The notes: a model not told the origin generated them from the letters alone. Positions 55,325-64,000 are shown, counted from the first letter of the stretch. The stretch is DNA of 64,000 nucleotides from Pseudofrankia coriaricola (GCF_001854805.1 NZ_MBLO01000230.1:1-64000); one strand, 5' to 3'. Translations and numbers: made by a program.

Positions 55325-56689
55325 CTACGGAGCGGGGAGCTTCCCGGGGTTGAGCAGGCCGTCGGGGTCGAAGCGGGCGGCGGCCTCACGGATCATGTCG
55401 ACGCGGTTCTTCAGCACCCAGGTGTGCGGGTCGTTGACGAAGACCTCGACCTCGGCGAGGCGGGCCATCCGGTCGTAGAGGGTGTCGGCGTCGTCGAAGC
55501 GCAGGAACAGCATGCCGGCCCAGAACCGGCCGCCGCCCTCCAGGTCGGCGAAGCCCTCCAGGTGGATGAGGGTGTCCGGCGCGATGGCTGCCACCTCGGC
55601 GCGGCGCCGGGTGAGCCCTGGACCGCCGCACTGAAGGTGGGTGAGCTCGGGGCGCAGCTTGCGGACCCGGTAGGTGGTGTGGTTGTACGACAGCGATGTG
55701 ACCAGGGCCGGGCCCTTCGGCCGGACCGCGTCGACCCGGCCGCCGTGGCGTTCGACGATCGCGGTCGCCGCCGGGACGCTCTCCTCGGTGACGATGCCGC
55801 GCACCGACAGCCGGTCGGCCGGCATCGCCGGGTCGGCCGGGCGGTAGGTGGCGACGACGCCCGCCTCGTCGAGGGAGAGCAGCCTGGGCGTCGGCTCCAG
55901 GCCGAACAGGTCCTCGCCGGCGGCGACGGCGCCGTCGAGTTCGGGGAACGAGGCGAACAGCGCGGTCCAGCGCCGCGCCGGGCGCAGCGCCACCGTCGCC
56001 GTCGCGATGACGCCGCTGACGCCGAAGGCGTGCGACTGGGCCATGTTGTCCGGGTAGGGCACGTCCACCGGGGTGGCGTCGTCGGTACACGGCACGACCC
56101 GCAGCGAGCGGATGTAGCCGTCCCAGACGGCGCCGTTCGCGATCGAACCGGTACCGCCGGCGCCGCCGGCGATGAACCCGCCGATCGTGGAGCCCACGGT
56201 CGACGGCATGATGGCCAGCTCCTGGCCGGTCGCCAGCGCCGCCTTCTCCATGAGGACGAAGGACGCGCCCGCCTCGGCGGTGATCCAGCCGTCCTCGACG
56301 GCGAGCACCTTCGTCGCCCGGGACGTGTCGAGGACCAGCCCGCCGAACAGCGGGATGCCCTGGCCGTAGTTGCCCGTGCCCTGCCCGCGCACGGTGACCG
56401 GCACCCGGTGGCGGTGCGCGGCGCCGACGGCCACGGCGATGCCCTCGGCGTCGGGCGGGCGGACCACGACGTCGGCGACGCCGCCGGGCAGCATCGGGCG
56501 CAGGACGGGGCTCATGTGCGCCCAGTCCGTCGACGCGGTCAGCCGGGCCGCCTCGTCGCGGGACACCGCGTCCTCGCCGAGCAGCTGGCTCAGCTCGAAG
56601 GTCAGGTTGTTCAGCGCTTCTGGGTCGACCGGGGTCACCTCGGGCAGCGTGGCCCGTTTGAACACCGGCATGGCGACAGGTTCCGCCAT
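55325..56689 (-). CDS. FAD-linked oxidase (PCMH-type FAD-binding)
   Basis: A 454-residue flavoenzyme of the glycolate oxidase/vanillyl-alcohol oxidase fold. The FAD-binding part includes VVVRPPDAEGIAVAVGAAHRHRVPVTVRGQGTGNYGQG, GGLVLDTSRATKVLAVEDGWITAEAGA, and PSTVGSTIGGFIAGGAGGTGSIANGAVWDGYI. The C-terminus ends ARFDPDGLLNPGKL, typical of D-lactate/glycolate-like dehydrogenases. ATG 56689 has GGAGG at 6 bp; ATG 56695 abuts it. It is the last gene of a minus-strand cluster with an ABC importer and an amidohydrolase, so it probably oxidises a breakdown product of the imported compound. Confidence 0.83.
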   Translation of the reverse strand: MAEPVAMPVFKRATLPEVTPVDPEALNNLTFELSQLLGEDAVSRDEAARLTASTDWAHMSPVLRPMLPGGVADVVVRPPDAEGIAVAVGAAHRHRVPVTVRGQGTGNYGQGIPLFGGLVLDTSRATKVLAVEDGWITAEAGASFVLMEKAALATGQELAIMPSTVGSTIGGFIAGGAGGTGSIANGAVWDGYIRSLRVVPCTDDATPVDVPYPDNMAQSHAFGVSGVIATATVALRPARRWTALFASFPELDGAVAAGEDLFGLEPTPRLLSLDEAGVVATYRPADPAMPADRLSVRGIVTEESVPAATAIVERHGGRVDAVRPKGPALVTSLSYNHTTYRVRKLRPELTHLQCGGPGLTRRRAEVAAIAPDTLIHLEGFADLEGGGRFWAGMLFLRFDDADTLYDRMARLAEVEVFVNDPHTWVLKNRVDMIREAAARFDPDGLLNPGKLPAP

Positions 56690-56841
56690 GAACATCCTCC
56701 GTCATCGGGAACGACGGATCCCGGTGGCCGCCCGCCGGGCGGAGGCCACCGGGACCCGCGTTCGTCAGCTGTACCTAGCGCGCCTGTATCCGCGCGCCCC
56801 CGGCCTCGTGGACGCCCACGAGGCCGGCGGGCGTCAGGAGG

Positions 56842-58032
56842 TCAGGAGGTCAGGCTGATCTTGGTGTCGAGGAACTCGTCGGTGTAGAGGTCCGACGGCT
56901 TGAGCCCGTCCTTGATCGGCTTGTTCTGCTGGGCGTAGATCGGGGAGAGGATGCCGATCAGGGTCTGGGTGCGGGCGTCGTCGAAGTCGCCGAGGGTCGG
57001 GGTCTTGCCGTTGCCGATGATGCCGAGCTCGGCCATGGTCTTGACCGCGTAGTCCGCGACGCCCTGGGTGTAGACCCAGCCGTTGTTGTACTTCGTGACC
57101 GCGTCCAGGATGACCTTGTTGGCCGTGGCCGGGTCGGCGATGAAGTCGACGATCGCCTGCTGCATGATCGGGATCAGCTTGGTGAGGCAGGGCTTGAGGG
57201 CGTCGAGCTTGTCCGCCCGCACGCCGATCTCCTGCTGGTAGAAGTCGAAGCCCGCGTCGGCGACCAGCTGGTACTTCAGCGGCTTGCCCCAGGAACGGAC
57301 CTCGTTCTCCCAGGTGTAGGGCTCGGAGGTCGCGAAGCCCTGGACGGCGTACTCGCCACCGGAGGCGACGAAGTTCGTCGGGGTGCCGTCGTAGCTGCCG
57401 TCGATCTGGCTCTTCTTCAGGATGCCCTGGCCGGTGAAGTAGTCCATGTACGCGGCGCCCTCGAAGTAGAGCACCTTGGTGTCGGTCTTGCCGATGTCGG
57501 CGATCGTCTTGAAGTCCGGGTGCTTCTCCGGCGACCAGCCGATCTCCTGCGGGCTCTTCTCGAGGCCGGCGAGCAGCGCGACGGTCGGGTGGTCCTTCGA
57601 GGTCTGGATCTGCTCGTCGGTGCTGATGTAGCCGATCGTGATGTTGGGGTCGGCGTACAGCTGCGACGTGACCGTCTGGAAACCGATCGCCGGGCCGCCG
57701 GCACGGATCTCCAGCTTGACGCCGGTGTCCACGCCGCCGTGCGCGACGAGCTCACTGGTGACCGACTTCTTGCCGGTGTTGAACGACGGGTTAGGGCCGA
57801 GCAGCTGGTACTGCCCGCCGTGCTCCGACTCGGGGTTCCAGTCGGACTGCAGGACGATGGTGCTCGGGCAGCCGGCCGCCTTCAGGTCGTACTGGGCCGG
57901 CACCGCGCCGCCCGCGGACGCAGACGGCGCGGGGCTCGTCGTGTCGTCGCCGCCACAGGCGGCGGCGACCAGGGCGAGCGCGACCGCCGCGGCGGTGGCC
58001 GCGACGAGCCTGGTCGGGCGTGGTCTGGTCAA
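56842..58032 (-). CDS. ABC transporter substrate-binding lipoprotein (NMT1/THI5-like)
   Basis: A 396-residue extracytoplasmic solute-binding protein. The signal ends in a lipobox (LVAAAC, C26), so it is membrane-anchored. The body resembles nitrate/taurine/pyrimidine-type binding proteins (NMT1/THI5 family): TIVLQSDWNPESEHGGQYQLLG, VKLEIRAGGPAIGFQTVTSQLYADPNITIGYISTDE, FVASGGEYAVQGFATSEPYTWENEV. I take TTG 58032 as start because GGGGGAG lies 8 bp upstream and the signal begins there. It follows the permease gene by 290 bp. The ligand is unknown; the amidohydrolase partner suggests a nitrogen heterocycle. Confidence 0.83.
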   Translation of the reverse strand: MTRPRPTRLVAATAAAVALALVAAACGGDDTTSPAPSASAGGAVPAQYDLKAAGCPSTIVLQSDWNPESEHGGQYQLLGPNPSFNTGKKSVTSELVAHGGVDTGVKLEIRAGGPAIGFQTVTSQLYADPNITIGYISTDEQIQTSKDHPTVALLAGLEKSPQEIGWSPEKHPDFKTIADIGKTDTKVLYFEGAAYMDYFTGQGILKKSQIDGSYDGTPTNFVASGGEYAVQGFATSEPYTWENEVRSWGKPLKYQLVADAGFDFYQQEIGVRADKLDALKPCLTKLIPIMQQAIVDFIADPATANKVILDAVTKYNNGWVYTQGVADYAVKTMAELGIIGNGKTPTLGDFDDARTQTLIGILSPIYAQQNKPIKDGLKPSDLYTDEFLDTKISLTS

Positions 58033-58322
58033 CGGAGTCTCCCCCTGGTTTCTCGGGTGGCGTGCACCCGACGGCATCGATGGATATGAACCGTGCCGCG
58101 GTGGCGCGGCTGGCGTGACGCGGTGACGCGGGTGGTGCGGCGGAGCGGGTGGAACGGCAGTGGGCGGAGCGGTGGTGCGGACTACGGCGGGACGGACAGC
58201 GGGAGGCGAGTGCGAAAGCGGCGCCGCGGCGCACAAACTCGGGAGGGAGCGTTCACGGCGCCGCTGCCGACCTTGTGCCTTGGGGCCGCCGCCTCGGGCG
58301 TGACGGAGGCGTGACGGAAGGA

Positions 58323-59222
58323 TCAGCCTCGCTTCGCCTGGTACCAGCGGCCGACGACGCGGCGCGACAGCCAGCCGAAGAAGACGAAGACGGCGATGCC
58401 GAGCAGGCTCGCCACCAGCGTCGTCGCCCACAGCCGCTCGCCCTCGAGCCGCGAGCTGTAGACGGACAGGTTGGTGCCGAGCCCGGCGTTGCCCTGCTTG
58501 AAGAAGAACTCCCCGACGATCGCGCCGATGACCGACAGCCCCGCGGCGACCCGGAAACCGGAGAACATCGCCGGCAGTGCGGCCGGCAGCTGCAGCTTCC
58601 ACAGCCTGGTGAGCCGGCCGGTGTGGTGCAGGGTGAACAGCTCGTGCATGCCCCTGTCGACCGACTGCAGGCCGAACAGCGTGTTCGAGACGATCGGGAA
58701 GAACGCGATGATGACGCAGACGATCGTCCGGCTGGTGAGCGCGAACCCGAAGAAGAAGCTCAGCACCGGGGTGAGCGCGAGGATCGGCACGGTCTGCAGG
58801 ACGACCGCCCACGGGTAGAGCGAGCTCTCGATCCACTGCGCCTGGCTCATGAGCACCGCGGCGAGCACCCCGAGGACCATCGAGATCGCCAGTCCGATGA
58901 AGGTGACGATGACGGTGTAACGCAGCGCCTCAAGAATGACCTTGAAGTTCGACCAGTCGAGGAAGCCGACCCGGATCACGTCGTGCGGCAGCGGAAGCAT
59001 GAACCGCTGCTGCTTGGTCAGCGTGAGCCCCGAGACCAGGTACCAGCCGCCGACGAACAGGGCGAACACGCAGAACGGCAGCAGGAACTTGTTGAAGAGC
59101 GTCCCGCGCGACCGCGCCCACCAACCACCGGGAGCGCGGGGGGCCACCGGCGGCGCGACCACCTCGCCCGGCGCCGGCCCGACGGCGGGGGTTGCCGCCG
59201 TGGAGTCAACGTCAACCGTCAT
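58323..59222 (-). CDS. ABC transporter permease (SsuC/TauC-like)
   Basis: A 299-residue inner-membrane permease with about six helices: FLLPFCVFALFVGGWYLVSG, ALRYTVIVTFIGLAISMVLGVLAAVLM, WAVVLQTVPILALTPVLSFFFGFAL, IVCVIIAFFPIVSNTLFG, and two more near the C-terminus. The EAA-type loop that contacts the ATPase is in LQLPAALPAMFSGFRVAAGLSVIGAIVGEF. Residues 1-35 are Pro/Val-rich and cytoplasmic. ATG 59222 is chosen; GTG 59231 would overlap the ATPase stop as GTGA. It belongs to the nitrate/sulfonate/taurine class of importers. Confidence 0.86.
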   Translation of the reverse strand: MTVDVDSTAATPAVGPAPGEVVAPPVAPRAPGGWWARSRGTLFNKFLLPFCVFALFVGGWYLVSGLTLTKQQRFMLPLPHDVIRVGFLDWSNFKVILEALRYTVIVTFIGLAISMVLGVLAAVLMSQAQWIESSLYPWAVVLQTVPILALTPVLSFFFGFALTSRTIVCVIIAFFPIVSNTLFGLQSVDRGMHELFTLHHTGRLTRLWKLQLPAALPAMFSGFRVAAGLSVIGAIVGEFFFKQGNAGLGTNLSVYSSRLEGERLWATTLVASLLGIAVFVFFGWLSRRVVGRWYQAKRG

Positions 59223-59227
59223 GATCG

Positions 59228-59986
59228 TCACACGTCCCTGAGGTATTGGGAGACCTCGCCGCACAGCGCGGCGAACTCGGCGCTGTAGCGGATCTCCGGT
59301 GCGCGCGGGTAGTCGAACGGGACGGCCACCTCGGCCTTCACCCGGCCCGGCCGGCCACTCATCACCAGCACCCGCCCGGACAGGAAAACGGCTTCCTGCA
59401 CCGAGTGAGTGATGAACAGCGCCGCGAACCGGCTCTGGATGAACATGCGCAGCAGCTCGTCGTTGAGCCGCTCCCGGGTGATCTCGTCGAGCGCCCCGAA
59501 CGGCTCGTCGAACAGGAACACGTCCGGGGCCAGCACCATCGACCGGGCCAGCGACACGCGCATTCGCATGCCGCCAGACAGCTCCTGCGGCAGGTGCTTC
59601 TCGAAACCGGTGAGGCCGACCAGGTCGATCGCGTCGCGGACCCGCCGGTCGCGCTCCTTCTTGTCCATGCGCTCGAGCTCGGCGAGCAGCCGGACGTTGT
59701 CCCAGACAGTGCGCCAGGGCAGCAGGGTGGCGTCCTGGAAGACGTAGCCGACGGACTTTGAATGGACGTCGACCTCGCCGTCGCTCGCCTTGTCCAGGCC
59801 GCTGGCGATCCGCAGCAACGTGCTCTTCCCGCAGCCCGACGGGCCGACGACCGTGACGAACTCGCCGGGCGCGACCGCCAGGTCGGCGCCGGTGAGCGCG
59901 ACCGTGCCGTCCTTGAACTTCTTGCTGACGCCGGAGAAGCGCAGCGCCGCGGTCGTCGCGGGCGGGGGTTCGGTTGTCATCGTCAT
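59228..59986 (-). CDS. ABC transporter ATP-binding protein
   Basis: A 252-residue ATPase subunit of the nitrate/sulfonate/taurine type. Walker [10 protein letters not shown], signature LSGGM, Walker B VFLFDEP and the switch His in [11 protein letters not shown] are all present. Q-loop: [19 protein letters not shown]. It powers the permease gene that follows it by 5 bp. The ATG at 59986 lies 3 bp after the amidohydrolase stop; ATG 59980 is an alternative. The tight packing shows one transcript for amidohydrolase, ATPase and permease. Confidence 0.9.
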   Translation of the reverse strand: MTMTTEPPPATTAALRFSGVSKKFKDGTVALTGADLAVAPGEFVTVVGPSGCGKSTLLRIASGLDKASDGEVDVHSKSVGYVFQDATLLPWRTVWDNVRLLAELERMDKKERDRRVRDAIDLVGLTGFEKHLPQELSGGMRMRVSLARSMVLAPDVFLFDEPFGALDEITRERLNDELLRMFIQSRFAALFITHSVQEAVFLSGRVLVMSGRPGRVKAEVAVPFDYPRAPEIRYSAEFAALCGEVSQYLRDV

Positions 59987-59989
59987 CGG

Positions 59990-61315
59990 CTAGGCCTTCG
60001 GTTGGAAGGGGGTGGACGAACCCGTCGACCATGCGGACGCGGCGGAGACGGGCGACGCCCCCGGCGGGGCGGCGAGCTCGGAACGCACCACGGTGCGGGC
60101 GACGACCCGGCCGTCGCGCCACACGGTCCGCTCGGCGCCGGCGATGCCGAGGGCGTCGAGCACGTCGGTCGCGGGCATCGCGACCAGGTCGGCGGGCGCG
60201 CCGGGCGTCAGCGTCACCGCCGGCAGGCCCATCGCCGCCCGCGGCGCCGCGGTCACCGTGTCCAGCGCCTCGATCGGGTCGAGATGGCCACAGGTGATCA
60301 TGAGCGCCGCGACCTCCAGCGCGTCGCCGCGGCCGACGAGGTGGAACGGGTCGCGCAGGTTGTCGCCGCCGGCGGCGACCGTCGCCCCGGCGCGCAGCAG
60401 CGGCCCGACGGCGGTCAGCCCCCTCGGGGTCGCGACCGGGTGGTCGCGGCCCTGCAGGAACAGGTTCGTCTGCGGCAGCGCGACGACGGCGATGCCGGCC
60501 TCGGCGACCCGCTCCGAGATCTCCCGCTGGGTCTCGATCGGCTGCATCGACAGGCTGACGCAGTGGCTCGCCGTCACGCCGTGCGGGAATCCGGTGCGCA
60601 GGACCAGGTCGGCCATGGTCCGCAGGCTCAGCGCGGCCGGGTTGAGCGTCTCGTCGGTGTGCAGGTCCATCGGCTTGCCCGCCTCGCCGGCGGCGTCCAG
60701 GCAGGCGGCGACGGCCCGGTCCGGGTCGTCCTCCATGTGCGGGCAGCCGCCGGCGACGTCCGCGCCGATCTTGAGGGCCTCGCGCAGCAACGGGCCGGCG
60801 GCGTCGTTGACCAGCGCCACCAGCTGCAGGTCGATGACACCGCGCCAGCGCTCCCGGACCTCGATCATCGCCTCCAGGCCCGACAGGCCCACGTCGGAGA
60901 GCACGTTGACGTGGGAGCGGATGTGGGTGGTGCCGTAGGCGAGGTGGATGCGCAGCGCCGCCTCGGCCCGGGTGATGATGTCCGCGGGCGTGGTCAGCTC
61001 GCGCAGCAGTTCCATCGCGGCGATGGCGCCGGCGAGGTCGCCGGTGAGGTTGGGCCCGAGCGAGGCGGTGAGCGCCTTGTCCAGGTGCGCGTGCGGCTCG
61101 ACGAACGACGGGAGCAGCACCTGGCCCGACAGGTCGACGTCGTCCGGGCCGAGCCCGCCGGCCGTCGCGGCAGCGTCCGCCGAGGTGCCGGTCGTGCCGG
61201 CGCCGGCCGTCCCGGCGGGCAGCACCTGCCCGATCACCCCGTCCGCGATCTCGACGTCGACGATGTCACCCGTCGCCGTCATCGCCGAGCGCAGCCAGCT
61301 CATGCCCACCGCCAT
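59990..61315 (-). CDS. Cytosine-deaminase-like amidohydrolase
   Basis: A 441-residue amidohydrolase-superfamily enzyme. Metal-site motifs: FVEPHAHLDKALTASLG, PMDLHTDETLNP, TASHCVSLSMQP, and the Asp in GGDNLRDPFHLVG. The layout (HAHLDK, HTDE, SHC, DN.RDPF) is that of the cytosine deaminase/N-isopropylammelide-type branch, which deaminates or hydrolyses pyrimidines, triazines and related rings. A Gly/Thr/Ala-rich loop (TAGAGTTGTSADAAATAG) interrupts the small beta domain. ATG 61315 is used; ATG 61303 is possible. Directly followed by the ABC ATPase, so it probably acts on the imported compound. Confidence 0.82.
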   Translation of the reverse strand: MAVGMSWLRSAMTATGDIVDVEIADGVIGQVLPAGTAGAGTTGTSADAAATAGGLGPDDVDLSGQVLLPSFVEPHAHLDKALTASLGPNLTGDLAGAIAAMELLRELTTPADIITRAEAALRIHLAYGTTHIRSHVNVLSDVGLSGLEAMIEVRERWRGVIDLQLVALVNDAAGPLLREALKIGADVAGGCPHMEDDPDRAVAACLDAAGEAGKPMDLHTDETLNPAALSLRTMADLVLRTGFPHGVTASHCVSLSMQPIETQREISERVAEAGIAVVALPQTNLFLQGRDHPVATPRGLTAVGPLLRAGATVAAGGDNLRDPFHLVGRGDALEVAALMITCGHLDPIEALDTVTAAPRAAMGLPAVTLTPGAPADLVAMPATDVLDALGIAGAERTVWRDGRVVARTVVRSELAAPPGASPVSAASAWSTGSSTPFQPKA

Positions 61316-61466
61316 CCGCCCACAACGCCTCCCAGCTCGCCGGCGCAGGCGACCGCCCGCCTGACCGGCCCCGTCCGCGCCGCCCGCCCTCTGTACACGG
61401 TCTGCCCCTTGCGCGTGACTCGTCCGATGCGGGCGGTTCGCGCCCCGTGTCCCATGGTGAACCGTC

Positions 61467-62756
61467 TCATGACGGCCCGGCTCCCGTGCCAGCGGCTGCC
61501 CGGCGTCGCCCCCGGCGGCCGGGCGGCGCGGCGACGCCGAGCACCCGCCTGGCGATCTCGGCCATCGCCGTGGCGAGCGCCGCCTCCTGGCCGGGTGGGG
61601 CGCCGCCGGAGAGGTTCACTCCGTCGACGCCGGGGATCTCCAGCATCCGCTCGGCGAGCTCGGTGCACTCCGCGATCCCGGCAGCCTCGATCTCGGCCGC
61701 CTCCACCGCCGTGACGGCCGCGATTCCCGTGCCCGCGGCACCCGCGGCGCCGTTGGCCGGTGGCGCCCACGCGTCGCCAGTGATCCGCTCCAGGTAGCCG
61801 GGCGGTAGCCGGGCGCCCGCGAACGAGGCGATCACCGCCGCCGACGCCGCGCTCGTGACGACCGGGACACAGATGAGCACCAGCCCCGTGAAGCCGGCCG
61901 CGCGCAGCTCACCGACCGCGTCCGCGACCGGCCCCGGCCCGCCGCAGTGGTCGACGAACACCGCGTCCGCGCCCGCGTCGATCTTGGCGAGCAGCCGGGG
62001 GAGCCGCCGCTCCGCCGGGGGCGCGGCGGGGGCGTGCGCGACCGAGCACAGCGGCCCGCCGGAGCGCGCCGCCGCGGCGGCGGCAAGCTCCACGACGCCG
62101 ACGGAGTCCAGGTCGAAGACCCCCGCGGCGTCCGCCCGGTGGCCGAGCGCGGTGTGGTCGCCGGTGACGCAGTGCAGCGCGACAGCGCCTGCGTCGGCGC
62201 AGGCCGCGATCTCGCCCTCGATCGCGACCTGGTTGCGGTCCCGGCAGTTGATCCCGGCCCAGGCGGGGACGCCTTCCTCGGCGAGCAGCCGGGCCCGGTA
62301 GGAGGGCGGGAACTGGACCCGCGCGCCGCCGTGGTCGCCGAGCAGGCAGGCGTCGGCCGTGCCGGCGAGCGCCGCCGCGCTCGCGCGCAGGCTGGCGGCG
62401 GACAGCGGCGCGGCGGGCAGGTCGGCGACGATCACCGGCCGGGTGGCGGCCGCGGCCAGGAACTCGGCGACCCGCGGAGGTCGGCCGGCGGGAGAGCCCG
62501 GCGAGTCCCGGCGGCTGGCGGCCGGGACCTGCCCGGCGGGCCCAGCGGGCGCGGCGGGCGCGGCGGCGTAGGGCCAGCCGGCGGGGTCGACCTCGAGGAA
62601 GGCGCAGGTCCCGAACCCGGGAACCTCGCAGGACCCGTCCGTGTCGACCCCGGCGCAGGGGCCGTGCGTCATCGTCTTCGGACACCGGGCAGTGGCGGCG
62701 CGCCAGCGACCGCCGGTGAAGTCCCCGATGTCGACCACGCCAACACTGTCCAGCAC
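61467..62756 (-). CDS. Methylenetetrahydrofolate-reductase-like protein with N-terminal MTHFR_C-type cysteine motif
   Basis: A 429-residue protein. Near the start, TARCPKTMTHGPCAGVDTDGSCEVPGFGTCAFL matches the small cysteine-rich domain usually found at the C-terminus of some MTHFR-related proteins. A barrel resembling MetF follows: VIVADLPAAPLSAASLRASAAAL, VPAWAGINCRDRNQVAIEGEIAACADAGAVALHCVTGDH, DAVFVDHCGG, GLVLICVPVVTSA, and a final GVDGVNLSGGAPPGQE. It may transfer or reduce one-carbon units on tetrahydrofolate during breakdown of a methylated substrate. Start GTG 62756; later GTG codons nearby are possible. Substitutions such as GPCAG for GPCGG may not matter. Confidence 0.68.
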   Translation of the reverse strand: MLDSVGVVDIGDFTGGRWRAATARCPKTMTHGPCAGVDTDGSCEVPGFGTCAFLEVDPAGWPYAAAPAAPAGPAGQVPAASRRDSPGSPAGRPPRVAEFLAAAATRPVIVADLPAAPLSAASLRASAAALAGTADACLLGDHGGARVQFPPSYRARLLAEEGVPAWAGINCRDRNQVAIEGEIAACADAGAVALHCVTGDHTALGHRADAAGVFDLDSVGVVELAAAAAARSGGPLCSVAHAPAAPPAERRLPRLLAKIDAGADAVFVDHCGGPGPVADAVGELRAAGFTGLVLICVPVVTSAASAAVIASFAGARLPPGYLERITGDAWAPPANGAAGAAGTGIAAVTAVEAAEIEAAGIAECTELAERMLEIPGVDGVNLSGGAPPGQEAALATAMAEIARRVLGVAAPPGRRGRRRAAAGTGAGPS

Positions 62757-62786
62757 CGCTGGCCGCGTTCGGTTGCGAGACGATCA

Positions 62787-62815
62787 ATTCTAAGTTTCAA
62801 GCTTCCAAATTGACC
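62787..62815 (-). promoter_or_regulatory. AT-rich promoter-like island upstream of the MTHFR-like operon
   Basis: This is the most AT-rich stretch nearby. On the minus strand it carries TAGAAT (62792-62787) as a good -10 box. TCAATT/AATTGA inverted arms flank about 18 bp, which could be an operator. Confidence 0.4.
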
Positions 62816-62851
62816 TATCTCACCCCGCCGACCATCGCCAACCCGGCCGCT

Positions 62852-64000
62852 TCAGGAGGGGTAGTGGTGGTTGGTCGGTGGGCGGAGATTCTCCTTGATG
62901 GCGCGCGGACTGGTCCAGCGCAGGAGGTTCAGCGCCGAGCCGGCCTTGTCGTCGGTGCCGGAGGCGCGGGCGCCCCCGAAGGGCTGCTGGCCGACGACCG
63001 CGCCGGTTGGCTTGTCGTTGACGTAGAAGTTGCCCGCCGCGAACCGCAGCGCGTCGAGGGCCGCCGCCGCCGCGGCCCGGTCCTGGGCGATGACCGCGCC
63101 GGTCAGCGCGTAGCGCGACGCGTCGGGGTCGGCGATCCCGACGAGGACCCGGTCGTAGTCGGCGTCGGCGAAGACGTGGACGGCGAGCAGCGGGCCGAAG
63201 TACTCGGTGGCGAACGCCTCGTCCGCGGGGTCGGTGCCGAGGACGATCGTCGGGCGGACGAACCAGCCGCGGCTGTCGTCCGCCAGCCCGCCGGCGACGA
63301 TCGTCAGCGAGTCGACCCGCCGGGCCCGGTTGATCGCCGCCGTCACCCGGGCGTAGGCGCGGGCGTCGATGAGCGCGCCGCAGAACACCGCGGGGTCGGT
63401 GACATCCCCGGTCATGAGCGTCTCGGTCTCGCCGACGAGGCCGTCGCGCATCCGCCGCCACACCGACTCGGGGACGTACGCCCTGGACGCGGCGCTGCAC
63501 TTCTGGCCCTGGTACTCGAACGCGCCGCGCAGCAGCGCCGCGCGCAGCACGTCCGGGTCGGCCGACGGGTGGGCGAGGACGAAGTCCTTCCCGCCGGTCT
63601 CGCCGACCAGGCGCGGGTAGCCGCGGTAGTGGGCGATGTTCTCGCCGACCTGGCGCCACAGGTGCTGGAAGGTCCGCGTCGAGCCGGTGAAGTGGATGCC
63701 GGCGAGGTCCGGGTCGGTGAGCGCCACGGCGGAGACGTCGGCACCGTCGCCGGGCAGCATCGAGATCACCCCGGGTGGCAGGCCCGCCTCCGCCAGCAGC
63801 CCCATCAGGAAGTGCGCGGCGAGCTGCTGGGTGGGGGAGGGCTTCCACAGGACGACATTGCCCATCAGGGCGGGCGCGGTCGGCAGGTTGCCGGCGATCG
63901 AGGTGAAGTTGAACGGTGTGATCGCGTAGACGAATCCCTCCAGGGGGCGGTGGTCCGCCCGGTTCCACACCCCGGCGCCCGACGCCGGCTGGTCGGCGAG
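62852..64000 (-). CDS. pruA: L-glutamate gamma-semialdehyde dehydrogenase (partial, runs off window end)
   Basis: The C-terminal 382 residues or so of the second proline-degradation enzyme, which oxidises pyrroline-5-carboxylate/glutamate semialdehyde to glutamate with NAD. Strong family blocks: WNR.DHRPLEGFVYAITPFNFTSIAGNLPTAPALMGN, HFTGSTRTFQHLW, GETGGKDFVLAHPSAD, catalytic Cys in EYQGQKCSAASR, NFYVNDKPTGAVVGQQPFGGARASGTDDKAG, and the end SPRAIKENLRPPTNHHYPS. The frame is open to the window edge (LADQPASGAGVWN), so the N-terminal NAD part lies outside. It lies 95 bp upstream of the MTHFR-like gene. Confidence 0.93.
   Translation of the reverse strand, partial: LADQPASGAGVWNRADHRPLEGFVYAITPFNFTSIAGNLPTAPALMGNVVLWKPSPTQQLAAHFLMGLLAEAGLPPGVISMLPGDGADVSAVALTDPDLAGIHFTGSTRTFQHLWRQVGENIAHYRGYPRLVGETGGKDFVLAHPSADPDVLRAALLRGAFEYQGQKCSAASRAYVPESVWRRMRDGLVGETETLMTGDVTDPAVFCGALIDARAYARVTAAINRARRVDSLTIVAGGLADDSRGWFVRPTIVLGTDPADEAFATEYFGPLLAVHVFADADYDRVLVGIADPDASRYALTGAVIAQDRAAAAAALDALRFAAGNFYVNDKPTGAVVGQQPFGGARASGTDDKAGSALNLLRWTSPRAIKENLRPPTNHHYPS

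Noticed and set aside
58280-58322. GTGACGGAGGCGTGACGGAAGG repeat as another palindromic element
   Set aside because: It is a direct duplication of about 9 bp without the outer-arm, internal-loop and stem layout.

Overview
The window is very GC-rich (about 72-74% by eye) and densely coded. It carries mycofactocin-linked enzymes, F420-type oxidoreductases, ANTAR regulators, Tat and lipoprotein export signals, and GTG/TTG starts. This points to a high-GC actinobacterium; a Frankiaceae-like soil or plant-associated lineage is my best guess. It is plain chromosome: I see no rRNA, tRNA, CRISPR, integrase, transposase or phage module.

Layout. 1-5.1 kb: two mycofactocin-system FadH/OYE oxidoreductases (overlapping, minus strand) and a divergent mftR regulator, with two operator-like palindromes between them. 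5.3-11.5 kb: a His-rich protein and a giant CtpI-like P-type ATPase. 11.6-24.5 kb: a DUF4232 lipoprotein, TetR, PAC2 protein, LLM oxidoreductase, epoxide hydrolase, mycofactocin-coupled SDR, a MuiA-like/esterase pair, VOC and GNAT proteins, and a MerR-thioredoxin pair. 24.6-33.7 kb: a beta-lactamase-fold lipoprotein, a permuted NlpC/P60 protein, DUF2630, an OmpR-type two-component system, and a DUF1800/DUF1501 pair. 34-40.6 kb: GNAT, FdhF/YdeP molybdoenzyme, FabG-like SDR, GABA transaminase. 40.7-44.3 kb: a short NAD-glutamate dehydrogenase broken by one in-frame TAG. 44.7-55.3 kb: M48 protease, PPOX/F420 protein, Tat-lipoprotein serpin, creatininase plus phytoene-desaturase-like pair, transglutaminase, fatty acid desaturase, and two GAF-ANTAR proteins. 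55.3-62.8 kb: a minus-strand catabolic/transport cluster (FAD-linked oxidase, ABC importer, cytosine-deaminase-like amidohydrolase, MTHFR-like protein). The window ends inside pruA.

Most unusual signal. A family of about 45-63 bp structured palindromic elements occurs in at least eight copies at five loci. Its architecture is an outer arm, a GAA/GGA-type internal loop, an inner stem of variable sequence, and a 13-14 nt loop with a (A)TGGNCGAAG-like core. Four of the five loci lie inside protein-coding genes, where the element is read through in frame as extra peptide between domains, often as a tandem pair. The fifth starts at the last base of the mftR stop codon. This resembles the in-frame Rickettsia palindromic elements, but in an actinobacterium. 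A second, unrelated palindrome family sits between genes at 37.7 and 45.75 kb.

How the genes work together. The mftR/OYE block and the SDR at 17.9 kb are likely clients of the mycofactocin redox cofactor. GabT, pruA and the damaged glutamate dehydrogenase all touch glutamate metabolism. The 55-63 kb cluster looks like uptake and breakdown of an unidentified, probably nitrogen-heterocyclic, substrate.
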